From Methanoregula sp. (lineage in GTDB: Archaea; Halobacteriota; Methanomicrobia; Methanomicrobiales; Methanospirillaceae): a stretch of 64,000 nt of DNA. This document shows, one piece after another, positions 38,827 through 47,190 of the stretch. Within the stretch, counting starts at the first letter, position 1; every line of letters starts with the position of its first letter. Made by a program: the position numbers and the translations under genes. Location of the stretch: positions 1 to 64,000 of the forward strand of contig NZ_JALOCH010000014.1 in assembly GCF_023227875.1 (NCBI RefSeq). The letters run 5' to 3'. Below the pieces are notes generated by a model, which ran no database searches, was not told the DNA's origin, and saw only the letters and a list, made by a program, of their open reading frames with translations.

Positions 38827-40014
38827 TCACCGGAATTTTCCCTCGATCCTGCGCGGGATTACGCACTCTTCGTAGCGTTTGGCAAAGTAGCGGTCGGTCA
38901 TCCCGGCGATGAAGTCCCTGACCAGCTCTGCCGGGGTAGCGGTCTCAAGATATCGGGGGCTCGTCCATCCGGTCGCGATGAAGTCCGTGGAGATCTTCGC
39001 AGAGGTGTCCATCCTTTCGAGCGCTTCGAGGCAGGTGGCAAAGAGTGTTGCATACATCCGCTCGATCTTTGCGCGTTCCGATGTCAGGATCGGGTTGTCG
39101 TAGATATGTTTCCGCGAGAACGAGCGTAACGTGATCAGCGCCTTCTCAACATCATGGCTGTAGGAGATATACCCCTCGTCTTCCGTATCGCTGTTCTCCA
39201 GCAGGTCGTAGATCAGGGTGTTGATGATCTCGCGGTTCGTACTCCCGAGTACCTCCCGTGACTGCTCCGGGATTTGTAGTAAATCACCGATGAGCCCGAC
39301 GTCCCGGGCATCCTGCAGGTCCCGCCCGATATAGGCAATCGTATCGGCGAACTTGACTACACAGCCTTCGAGGGTCATCGGGGACCTGGAGCGGTGGCCA
39401 TCGGCATTGTCCTGCACTTTCTTGTCAAACGCAGCCCAGCTTTCGAGCGGTTCAGCCGTAATCCTGACATCATCCCCTTCACCATTGTGGCAGAGAATAC
39501 CATCCAGCACCTGCATGGTCAGGTCGCAGTCCTCGATCTGGTCGAGGAATCGGACGCTCTGGACATTGTGGGAGAACTTCCCGATCCCGTACTGCCCGCA
39601 GAGCGCCGAGAGGCAGGTCTCGCCGAAATGCCCGTAGGGGATGTGGCCGATGTCGTGCCCGAGCGCGATCGCCTCGATCAGGTCCTCGTTGAGCCGGAGG
39701 CAGCGCCCGATCGTCCGGGCGATCTTCGAGACGAGCTGGACATGGATGACGCGGTGGGTGATGTGGTCGTTCTCCACGAGGTAAAAGACCTGCGTCTTGT
39801 CTATATACCGCGTAAACGCCCGGGTGTGGATAATACGGTCGGCATCACGCGAGTAAGGGGTCCGGATATCTTCAGGAACGCGCCGGTACCTCCGCACGGC
39901 ATCGGCACTGGTCGTTGCCAGGGGGGAGAGGAGCGCCTCGCGTTTTCCGGTCAGGGCGCTGACAGCGGATGTAAGGCCGGGGTCTGGCACCCGTTTCTGA
40001 ACCGGCTTCTTCAT
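38827..40014 (-). CDS. HD-domain deoxynucleoside triphosphate hydrolase (dGTPase-like)
   Basis: The 395-residue protein is of the dGTPase/HD family. HD residues are in YRDADRIIHTRAFTRYIDKTQVF-like and EAIALGHDIGHIPYGHFGE (His/Asp metal ligands), and further DIGH, SHNVQSVRFLDQ and the YIGRDLQDARDVGLI segment. It would split dNTPs to the nucleoside and triphosphate. The start at 40014 (MKKPVQKR) is chosen because upstream residues (to 40215) lack coding character. It converges on the zinc-finger gene. Confidence 0.88.
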   Translation of the reverse strand: MKKPVQKRVPDPGLTSAVSALTGKREALLSPLATTSADAVRRYRRVPEDIRTPYSRDADRIIHTRAFTRYIDKTQVFYLVENDHITHRVIHVQLVSKIARTIGRCLRLNEDLIEAIALGHDIGHIPYGHFGETCLSALCGQYGIGKFSHNVQSVRFLDQIEDCDLTMQVLDGILCHNGEGDDVRITAEPLESWAAFDKKVQDNADGHRSRSPMTLEGCVVKFADTIAYIGRDLQDARDVGLIGDLLQIPEQSREVLGSTNREIINTLIYDLLENSDTEDEGYISYSHDVEKALITLRSFSRKHIYDNPILTSERAKIERMYATLFATCLEALERMDTSAKISTDFIATGWTSPRYLETATPAELVRDFIAGMTDRYFAKRYEECVIPRRIEGKFR

Positions 40015-40171
40015 GGGAGGTCTTTTGTACCATAAGGTGTTAAGCATGACGAAAGAGGGAAAAAGAACGGTGCATGCCCGATAATATGGTGGGTCGGGAA
40101 GGTTTCCGTTATCCCTGCAGGTCACAGCCAGCCAGCATGAATGAACACCTGTGCCCTGTAATGTGGTAACC

Positions 40172-40624
40172 CTACCGTGTGCAGATCGCAACCGTTTCCC
40201 CATACTGGAGGACATGCCCCTTCATTGCGGTGACGAGGGCGTGCTTGTCTGAACCGGGCGGGAGGTCGAGCATGGCGTCCAGCCCGTATACCCTGAACTG
40301 GTACCGGATCATCTCCCCGTGGGGAGGACAGGGGCCCGTATAACCTATTGTCCCGTGGTCTGTGATCCCCTGGACAGCGGTAACCGGTGACGTAACTGCA
40401 CCTTCGCGGGGGATGCCGGCCGGGATCACGGAAAGGGGCGGGAGGTTCCAGCAAATCCATGGCGTGAACGAGCAGCAGGACTTCTCGAACGGGTTAAAAA
40501 CCATCACTGCAACCGATGCTGATATGAGGCCCTTGAGCCGGATACGGGGCGAGACATTCTCTCCATCGCAGGTAAAGGTGGGCGGAAACTCCAGGAAGTC
40601 CAGCGAGACGATAAGGGGCTCCAT
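40172..40624 (-). CDS. YbhB/YbcL-type PEBP-family protein
   Basis: The 150-residue protein is of the Raf-kinase-inhibitor-like family: FPPTFTCDGENVSPRI near the start, then GITDHGTIGYTGPCPPHGEMIRYQFRVYGLD, with the DPDAP-like ligand pocket partly kept. Family members bind phosphates or lipids; function in archaea is unknown. The start (MEPLIVSLDF) is at 40624; the reading frame continues to 40771 but without typical sequence. It faces trmO head-to-head. Confidence 0.86.
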   Translation of the reverse strand: MEPLIVSLDFLEFPPTFTCDGENVSPRIRLKGLISASVAVMVFNPFEKSCCSFTPWICWNLPPLSVIPAGIPREGAVTSPVTAVQGITDHGTIGYTGPCPPHGEMIRYQFRVYGLDAMLDLPPGSDKHALVTAMKGHVLQYGETVAICTR

Positions 40625-40699
40625 ACCAGTGACTTGGTGCGGGAGGTTTTGAATGTTTTCAAACAGGCATTCCAGCACTCTTTTAATACAGGAAACGAG

Positions 40700-41143
40700 A
40701 TGCATCAGTGCATGGGCACGATACACGAAAACGGAGATATTGCCTGTATAAGGCCGATTGGCATTATCCACTCCCTGTATTTACAACGCGGGGATGCACC
40801 CCGGCAGGGCCGGCTCTCGGATACGGAATCGACAATTGAGGTGCTGCCGGCCTACGCGGAGGGGCTCCAGGATGTGGAGTCCCACCCCCACCTGATCGTC
40901 CTCTACTGGCTCGACCGCTCCGACCGGACTGCATTACGGGCAACCCCGCCCGGCACCCATACGGAGCATGGAGTATTTGCCACCCGTTCTCCCAACCGGC
41001 CCAACCCGATCGGGTTTGCCGTAGTCGACCTTGTCCGAAGGAACGGGAACCGTCTCGTGGTACGGGGACTGGATGCGCTGGACGGAACACCGCTTATCGA
41101 TATCAAGCCGTATTCGCCGGGCATCGACTGCGTCAGGGAATGA
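40700..41143 (+). CDS. TrmO-type tRNA N6-threonylcarbamoyladenosine methyltransferase
   Basis: The 147-residue protein is a TrmO/VirR-like beta-barrel methyltransferase. Conserved parts are IRPIGIIHS, HLIVLYWLDRSD, HGVFATRSPNRPNPIGFAVVDLV and LDALDGTPLIDIKPY. The family uses SAM to methylate t6A37 to m6t6A in tRNA-Thr. AGGAAACG at 40690-40697 supports ATG 40700; ATG 40712 is an alternative. tRNA-Thr and the t6A enzyme Sua5 are also in this window, though not adjacent. Confidence 0.9.
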   Translation: MHQCMGTIHENGDIACIRPIGIIHSLYLQRGDAPRQGRLSDTESTIEVLPAYAEGLQDVESHPHLIVLYWLDRSDRTALRATPPGTHTEHGVFATRSPNRPNPIGFAVVDLVRRNGNRLVVRGLDALDGTPLIDIKPYSPGIDCVRE

Positions 41144-41235
41144 TACGGCGGTTGTCCGGCCTGCACGGATCTCCCATCTTTATTGTCTTTCGCGAACAAG
41201 TGGTACGATTGCTTACTGATCACAGGAGTCAATTC

Positions 41236-42138
41236 ATGGCAAAAAACACTCTCCCCAAGACCCCGACGAAATCCGCAGACGAGGAGTGCAAGCAGGAGTG
41301 CTCCAGCTGCGCAACTGCTTCCAGCTGCTCATCCGCAAAGAAGGGCCCGGCCGGCCTCCCCCCGAAGGCAGACATGGATGTCAGACATGTCATCATGGTC
41401 CTCTCCGGCAAGGGCGGTGTCGGGAAGTCGACCGTCTCGGTTAACCTCGCTTACGCCCTATCGAGCCATGGCAGGAAGGTCGGGCTCCTCGACCTCGACA
41501 TGCACGGCCCCAACATCCCCAAGATGCTCGGGATCGAGCAGCACAAGCTCGCAATGATGGACAACAAGATCGAGCCCGTCCATGTCACCGGCAAACTATC
41601 GGTCATCTCGATGGCATTCCTCATCCAGGACCCGAGCACGCCGATCATCTGGCGCGGCCCGATGAAGATGGCAGCGATCCAGCAGTTCCTCACCGAGGTC
41701 AACTGGGGCCCGCTCGATTATCTTGTGGTCGACCTCCCTCCGGGCACCGGTGACGAGGCCCTCACGATCGCCCAGCTCGCCCCCAATGTCCGCGGTGCCG
41801 TGATCGTCACCACCCCGCAGGATGTTGCGACCCTCGATGCAAGGAAGTCCGCGAAGTTCATCGAGAAACTCGGCCTGCCGGTCATCGGCGTGATCGAGAA
41901 CATGAGCGGCATGCTCTGCCCACACTGCGGGGAAGAGATCGACCTTTTCGGCAAGGGCGGCGGCAGGAAGGTTGCCGAGGAGATGAGCGTCCCATTCCTC
42001 GGCGCCATACCGATCGATATCGAGATGCGCAAGGCCGGTGACGAGGGCCGCCCGTTCATCATCCGCCGCGGCGACAGCCCCACGTGGAAGAGCGTGGATG
42101 CTGTCATGGAAGCGCTCATCAAGGTTGTTGAGGAATAA
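41236..42138 (+). CDS. Mrp/Nbp35-family Fe-S cluster carrier P-loop ATPase
   Basis: The 300-residue protein has Walker A GKGGVGKST at residues 58-66, switch DLDMHGP, and VVDLPPGTGDEALT, all typical of Mrp/Nbp35 (SIMIBI). A Cys cluster leads the chain (Cys 18, 22, 25, 31), as in Nbp35, and CPHC near 225 is the bridging pair for the Fe-S cluster. It builds or carries [4Fe-4S] for methanogen enzymes. CAGGAG before ATG 41236 sets the start. Confidence 0.94.
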   Translation: MAKNTLPKTPTKSADEECKQECSSCATASSCSSAKKGPAGLPPKADMDVRHVIMVLSGKGGVGKSTVSVNLAYALSSHGRKVGLLDLDMHGPNIPKMLGIEQHKLAMMDNKIEPVHVTGKLSVISMAFLIQDPSTPIIWRGPMKMAAIQQFLTEVNWGPLDYLVVDLPPGTGDEALTIAQLAPNVRGAVIVTTPQDVATLDARKSAKFIEKLGLPVIGVIENMSGMLCPHCGEEIDLFGKGGGRKVAEEMSVPFLGAIPIDIEMRKAGDEGRPFIIRRGDSPTWKSVDAVMEALIKVVEE

Positions 42139-42141
42139 ACC

Positions 42142-42450
42142 ATGGACTACCAGCGGATTCTTGTCGGCAGGGAAAAACCAATCCCGATCTATAAGGGGAT
42201 TGTTGCAGCCCTTGAAAACCCGCTCGCGTTCCCCGACCTGCTGGAGCCGATCTACCGCGAGGCAATGACCCTCGATGACCAGACCCTCGACCAGTTCCGT
42301 TTCTCCTTAATGCGCCTCCAGCTCTATGCGGACATCCATCGCAACGAGAACCTCGAACAGATGATGCATATCAAGTACGTGGCGCAGGTGCTCGAGAAAG
42401 TGGTCTTCGGCTCGCTGATCATGGAGCCAACCGAACCCACCGCGGAATAA
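42142..42450 (+). CDS. Conserved hypothetical protein downstream of mrp (102 aa)
   Basis: It starts three bases after the mrp stop, so it is probably co-translated. The product is mostly helical, without Cys, signal or membrane segments (YKGIVAALENPLAFPDLLEP; QFRFSLMRLQLYADIHRNENLEQM). I do not recognise the family. The tight linkage suggests a role with the Fe-S carrier. Confidence 0.75.
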   Translation: MDYQRILVGREKPIPIYKGIVAALENPLAFPDLLEPIYREAMTLDDQTLDQFRFSLMRLQLYADIHRNENLEQMMHIKYVAQVLEKVVFGSLIMEPTEPTAE

Positions 42451-42611
42451 ATATCTCTCTTTTAACCCTGACCACTACGTTTTTATCGGAGTAAATGTGC
42501 AGGGGTGATACCCTTATGTGCAGACCCGGCAAATACTAAGTAACACAATACCTGCTGACCCATCAGGGTCCGGCAAGAATACCCGATACACACACCATAT
42601 ACGGAGCGATA

Positions 42612-43067
42612 ATGACATCACGCATGCAATCCCCGCACACGACCTGTCCGGGGTGCCAGGAAGAGGTTTTTCTCGATGAGCTCGTGGGCGGCAAATGTCC
42701 CTTATGCGGCTGCACCCTCGAGGACTTCGAGGAGTCTTTCGGGGAGTACGAGGGCATCCTCGACCGCACCGACCTCTCGTGGCTTATCTTCAACTACTTT
42801 ATTTTCAAGAAGTTCGTCGACCTGGGTGTTCCCCCCCACCAGATCATGGAGTTCGTGGCCACCTACGAGCAGAACGTAGAAAAGCCTCCCGAAGAGTGGG
42901 ACCGGACGGGTTTTAATCTCGAGATCCCGATGAAGACCTTGGATCATGTCCGACCGAAGCACTGTATTAAGTGCAACCACTGGTTCTTCCGCGGCGGCAG
43001 GAAGCAGATCCGGGGCGACATGAGGAAGACCGCTCTCACCGTCGAGTACATCTGCGACCGGTGTTAA
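42612..43067 (+). CDS. Zinc-ribbon protein (151 aa)
   Basis: The protein has zinc-ribbon halves at each end: CPGC ... CPLCGC (residues 12-34) and CIKC ... CDRC (near 118-151). The middle is helical with LSWLIFNYFIFKKFVDLGVPPHQIMEF. No catalytic motif is seen. It may be a nucleic-acid or protein-binding factor of methanogens; function unknown. The upstream region 42451-42611 is non-coding. Confidence 0.8.
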   Translation: MTSRMQSPHTTCPGCQEEVFLDELVGGKCPLCGCTLEDFEESFGEYEGILDRTDLSWLIFNYFIFKKFVDLGVPPHQIMEFVATYEQNVEKPPEEWDRTGFNLEIPMKTLDHVRPKHCIKCNHWFFRGGRKQIRGDMRKTALTVEYICDRC

Positions 43068-43079
43068 GACGATCCCTTT

Positions 43080-44459
43080 TTAGTGCCGGTACTCCATCCC
43101 CGTCACTGTCCCGGACTGGATATCGACCCAGCCAACACCGGGCGAAAGCGAGTTGTCCGCCCTGATTGCGGCATCGTCGAATACAACCTTCCATTCAAGC
43201 GGTACGCTGCCCGGTCTCTGGCTTGTTCCGGGGTCGTGGAGGTTGTTCCAGCGCATCTCTGCAGAAATTATACGGATGCTTTCCACGGAATCAGGGTAGT
43301 GTTTCTTGGCTTCCTGCATAACCGCAAAGGTGGCCTCCCTTTGGGCAACGGCCAGTTCAATTGTCTGGGAGAACGCAAAGTCGGAGGTGGTCCACTGCTT
43401 GTTATACCCGACCACATCGCCCGTCACTGCGTCCACCGCAACTACGATCCCATCAGTATCGACCGGGTAATCGAGGAACTGGCGCTCCCATGCAAAGACG
43501 TACTGTCCGGCCGCGGGAACCGAGGGCGTGCCCCAGATCTCGTAACGGCCCATGGTCTTGTTGAGCGGGAGGGTCCCGCCGTTTTTGTCGCTGATGTAGT
43601 GACCCGCAATGCTCTGGGCCTTCTCCTGCAGGACAACCGTCTCCGATGGCCTCCCGGATTGTGGGATGGTGTGGGTGAATGCAACGAGTTCTCCTGACGC
43701 AGCGTCAACACTCCCGGTGACCAGCGTCATGTTCCCGGAGGCGAGGATGAACATCCAGACTTCTCCCATATCGGGGCTGTCAAAATACCAGAGCTTTACG
43801 TTATTGGCACGGACATCCGGAAAAGCACCGGTCGCGATCCCCTTTGCCTTATCCATCGGCACAGCGACCGTTTCCTGGCGGGTGGCGTAGGGTATCCCGG
43901 TAGCTGCGTCAATAAAGACTACTGAGTCGGGAGTTCTGGCAATACCTCCAACCGGCCTTATGGTGAACCCGAAGAGGTTGCGGATCGGGCCTGCCGAATA
44001 ATTCACGCTTTTTATCGAATAGTCATCCGCAGGATAATAGTCCCTGAGGGCGGCAACGGCACCATCGAGCGAGAGTGCTCCTCTGATGGCCGTGGCCGGG
44101 ACACCGGCTGCAATCGTGTATTCCCCCGATGGGGCAGGAGGGGTATCCGTGTTCTGTGCAGTACTGGTGACACCTGCGGGTGATGGTGTGGCAACGGTGG
44201 CCGGTGGTATGGTGGTGACGGCAGGCACTGTATGGGAAAGCGAAGCTTCCTGTGGACCGGTGTTCAGGAACCCTGCAAGGAAACAGATGATCACTGCAAT
44301 GATCGCGATAATTATTGCTGCAGTGAGGATCTTCTTTACCCTGCGATGCCGTTGCTTCTCCAGCACTTTCTGCCTGTACCGTGCGGGCAGGTATGGTTCG
44401 TTGAATTCGTCGTCCCGGCCCATCGCCGCGTCACCTGGTATACTATCGTTATCCTGCAT
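43080..44459 (-). CDS. Membrane-anchored protein with PepSY/YcdB-like repeats
   Basis: The 459-residue protein has a cytoplasmic N-terminus of about 42 residues, one membrane helix (about 43-66: KKILTAAIIIAIIAVIICFL), a Thr/Pro linker (about 75-110), and a large extracellular part. That part holds repeats of the form 'VVFIDAATGIPYATR' and 'IVVAVDAVTGDVVGYN', similar to PepSY/YcdB domains, which may inhibit or bind peptidases. The function is unknown. It converges on the zinc-ribbon gene. Confidence 0.8.
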   Translation of the reverse strand: MQDNDSIPGDAAMGRDDEFNEPYLPARYRQKVLEKQRHRRVKKILTAAIIIAIIAVIICFLAGFLNTGPQEASLSHTVPAVTTIPPATVATPSPAGVTSTAQNTDTPPAPSGEYTIAAGVPATAIRGALSLDGAVAALRDYYPADDYSIKSVNYSAGPIRNLFGFTIRPVGGIARTPDSVVFIDAATGIPYATRQETVAVPMDKAKGIATGAFPDVRANNVKLWYFDSPDMGEVWMFILASGNMTLVTGSVDAASGELVAFTHTIPQSGRPSETVVLQEKAQSIAGHYISDKNGGTLPLNKTMGRYEIWGTPSVPAAGQYVFAWERQFLDYPVDTDGIVVAVDAVTGDVVGYNKQWTTSDFAFSQTIELAVAQREATFAVMQEAKKHYPDSVESIRIISAEMRWNNLHDPGTSQRPGSVPLEWKVVFDDAAIRADNSLSPGVGWVDIQSGTVTGMEYRH

Positions 44460-44564
44460 CAGGTAATAAAACCGGGGTAACGCGGCCCCCTAAAAAGGAA
44501 AATGGTAAATTGCCCCCACGGGGGACCGGCCTCCGTAGTCTTCCAGAACTGCAACGGCGGGATC

Positions 44565-44993
44565 TCAATCCTTCTTCTTCTCTTCAGGTTCTTCCGCGGT
44601 TTCCCTGTTGTTCCCACCGCGTTTCCTCCGGATAACGAACCAAACCACGATACCTGCGATGACGATCGCGAAGCACACTGCGAGCAGTCGCGGGTCGATG
44701 GATAGGTCGATGGTACTGGGCCCGAAGGCCATGTATCGTGGGCCGGGGAGTGTCTCTGCGGTCAGTTCTGCCCGGATGATCGTAACCGGCGTCGGTGTTA
44801 TCACGATATCCTCTGTCAACTCCGTATCCGAGAACGAGTAATTGGTGACGTTGAGGTCCGGCTCCGGTGCGATCGCTATCGACATGTTACCCGGGCCGGC
44901 AGCGGCAACTATCGTAACAGCAACTGAACAGACCAGCAGGAGGAGAAGAAAAGCATTCCTGGCAGGATGTATACTCCACGTCTTTGTTGCCAT
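44565..44993 (-). CDS. Exported single-pass membrane protein (142 aa)
   Basis: The protein has an N-terminal signal or anchor (residues about 12-32: NAFLLLLLVCSVAVTIVAAA), an extracellular part of about 75 residues with several possible N-glycosylation sites, a second membrane helix (about 103-121), and a charged cytoplasmic end (RRKRGG ... EEKKKD). No family recognised. It lies between the PepSY-like protein and acylphosphatase on the minus strand. Confidence 0.7.
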   Translation of the reverse strand: MATKTWSIHPARNAFLLLLLVCSVAVTIVAAAGPGNMSIAIAPEPDLNVTNYSFSDTELTEDIVITPTPVTIIRAELTAETLPGPRYMAFGPSTIDLSIDPRLLAVCFAIVIAGIVVWFVIRRKRGGNNRETAEEPEEKKKD

Positions 44994-45048
44994 AACCTCT
45001 CACAGAAATTTTTGGGGAGGGGGGTGATCAGGTTTGTGGTCGACAGGG

Positions 45049-45324
45049 TCACCATTCGACCCGGAAGCCCCGGTATTCTCCCGTTGCCTGGCCCGGGGTG
45101 ACTGCGATCTCGTCTACATGGATCACCGGGTTTTCCCGTGCGTGGGCGAACCGGATGAAGTCCGCAAGCGAGGCAAGGGAACTCTCGGCTACCATCTCCA
45201 CGGTGCCGTCAGGCAGGTTCTTCACGTACCCGTGCACCCCAGTGGCCTGGGCGCATTCCTCGACGAAGTGCCGGTATCCCACACCCTGCACCCTTCCCCG
45301 GGCAACGGCCGTGATCCTCTCCAT
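45049..45324 (-). CDS. acyP: Acylphosphatase
   Basis: The 91-residue enzyme hydrolyses acyl phosphates. The active-site loop GRVQGVGYRHFV (Arg that binds phosphate) and GYVKNLPDGTVEMVAE (catalytic Asn) are complete. Length is typical. It lies divergent from the interrupted potassium channel, with the shared promoter region in 45325-45486. Confidence 0.95.
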   Translation of the reverse strand: MERITAVARGRVQGVGYRHFVEECAQATGVHGYVKNLPDGTVEMVAESSLASLADFIRFAHARENPVIHVDEIAVTPGQATGEYRGFRVEW

Positions 45325-45486
45325 AATCTATTTTGTGGAAACCGGCCGTCTTAAACCTTGGCAAATTACCTTGTGATCGCCCGTATCCCATGGCCGCGAA
45401 TCTCCCGAAAATTTCTCTGAGATCATTTCCCGTGCGATCCGGATCCAATCCCCTTTTAAATTCCGGCACCGGAATACCAATGAACG

Positions 45487-46329
45487 ATGAGCGGAGATGT
45501 GCCTGTTGATGAAGGGATGACTGCAAACCCCGGGATGCGGGATATGAAGGATCCCGGCTACGAGATCTTCATCATCCTCGTCTCCGTCCTGTCGGTTTGT
45601 AACCTCCTGGTCACATGGATCCCCGGTATCGATGGGGATGCCATCCACGTCATCGAGGTGATCAACTTCTTCCTCACGATCATCTTCCTTGCGGATTTCT
45701 TGTTCCGGCTGTTCACAGCCGAATCGAAGAGACACTATTTCTATATGGACTGGGGATGGGCAGACCTCCTCGCGAGCATTCCCGCCCTGCGTATCCTGCG
45801 GCTCTTCCGGATCTTCAAGGCCTACCGGCTCCTCAACCGGTACGGTGGCCGGAACATCTTCAGCCAGCTCAAAAAGCACCGTGCAGAGAGCGTGCTCTAG
45901 ATCGTCATCTTCTGCGTGATGCTCGTCATCGAGAGCGGCGCATTTCTCGTGCTCATGGCTGAGCGTTCAGCGCCCGATGCCAACATCCAGTCCGCATCCG
46001 ATGCAATGTGGTGGGTCTACGTCACCATCACGACCGTGGGCTATGGTGACCGGTACCCGGTGACTACCATGGGACGGCTGGTTGGTATCCTCGTGATGAC
46101 CATGGGTGTCGGCCTCTTCGGTACCCTTGCCGGTTTTATTGCGAACAAGCTCCTTGCACCGGATACTGACGATGTTCCCGAACATGGTGAGGTAACTGGC
46201 ACGGGAAGCAGCGATCTTGCAGACATCCGGGAAGCCCTACGGGAACAGAACCGGCAGAACGAACAGCTGCAGATCCGGCTGGAACGGATCGAGCAGCATA
46301 TGAGGGGGAAGCCGCCAAAAGGGACATGA
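45487..46329 (+). pseudogene. Voltage-gated-type K+ channel interrupted by an in-frame TAG
   Basis: One frame runs through the whole stretch but for TAG at 45898-45900. The first half (137 codons) has S1, S2 and a S3/S4-like part with Arg/Lys repeats (LRILRLFRIFKAYRLL). The second half restarts at GTG 45916 or ATG 45919. It holds S5, the pore with the selectivity filter TVGYGD, S6, and a C-terminal coiled coil (REALREQNRQNEQLQIRLERIEQ). Without the TAG it is a normal single-pore channel. The interruption may be a real nonsense mutation (one base from CAG), a sequencing error, or a split giving a pore-only product. Pyrrolysine read-through is unlikely here. Confidence 0.8.
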
Positions 46330-46330
46330 T

Positions 46331-46354
46331 CCCCACTCGCGGGAGTGTGGGGCT
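46331..46354 (+). terminator. Hairpin after the channel gene
   Basis: CCCCAC ... GTGGGG with an inner GC-rich part forms an imperfect stem just after the channel stop, followed by CTGTTT. It might end transcription; the T run is short. Confidence 0.3.
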
Positions 46355-46494
46355 GTTTCCCGGACTGTTTGGATAGAAATGCTTTCCGGCTGCTTTACGA
46401 GAGGAACAGCACGTCCAAATGTTCGCCGGTGCAAGTGTTTTTATAAGATTCGGTCCCCACTTTATCCGCAATATATAGGCTGGTGGTCCTGGTA

Positions 46495-47031
46495 GTGAAG
46501 TGGCAGTACCTTCTCATGATCGGTATTGTGGTCGTCCTTGTCCTTACTGCCGGATGCACGGATGAAGAAGCCCCGGATCAGGCACTTCCGCCAAAAGACA
46601 GTATCCAGCCGGGCCAGGTGCTGGTCACCGTTGGTGACGTGGCCGGCGATGGCCTGCCGGGGGGGACGATCGATACCATCACCTTCGCCGTGGGACTTGT
46701 CCCGGGTGAAGCACCCGTTGACATGGAGAAGATCTCCATCGTTTATGCCGACACCATAAAGACGGAAACCCTTGTCCCGGTTGAAGGCTTCCGGGGCGAT
46801 CCTTCCCGGGGTGAGTGGGGGATCCTGTACGTGGCCGATGAGATCGGCAATGTCAATAACCGGCTTGAGGACAAGGAGCAGTTTATCATAAAGATTAACC
46901 CATGGGCGTACCTCCCCGCGAACCGGATGGTCACCATTGTTGTCAGGACCGCCCAGGGTGCCCCCCTGACCTTCCGGCGTCTCGCCCCTTCGACCATTGT
47001 CGAGACGAATAATGTTCTTACGCCTCTGTAA
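46495..47031 (+). CDS. Archaellin-like lipoprotein
   Basis: The 178-residue protein has a lipoprotein signal ending LTAGC (Cys about residue 19). The rest has an archaellin-like domain: GDVAGDGLPGGTIDTITFAVGLVPGEAPVDMEKISIVYAD, the layout of flagellin/FlaB beta domains. GTG 46495 is chosen as start because a TATATA element at 46472 places the RNA start there (leaderless); GTG 46483 is an alternative. It may be a surface-anchored relative of archaellin, not a filament subunit. Confidence 0.75.
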   Translation: MKWQYLLMIGIVVVLVLTAGCTDEEAPDQALPPKDSIQPGQVLVTVGDVAGDGLPGGTIDTITFAVGLVPGEAPVDMEKISIVYADTIKTETLVPVEGFRGDPSRGEWGILYVADEIGNVNNRLEDKEQFIIKINPWAYLPANRMVTIVVRTAQGAPLTFRRLAPSTIVETNNVLTPL

Positions 47032-47190
47032 TACAGACTGGCGGTCGTTCCACCTTTTTTGTATCAATAAGCCTCTTCAGACACTGCGGTTACAGCGAGG
47101 CGTGACCTGAATTAACGGGATTGAACTGTACCGGAAAAGAGGGTTGTTATATTCATTGCTGAACGGGTTCAGCATTCAGCAGGGAAATGA

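Noticed and set aside
45898..45900. Pyrrolysine decoding of the in-frame TAG in the K+ channel
   Set aside because: No pyl genes are in the window, TAG ends DGC 1 normally, and Methanomicrobiales are not known for pyrrolysine. A mutation or error is simpler.
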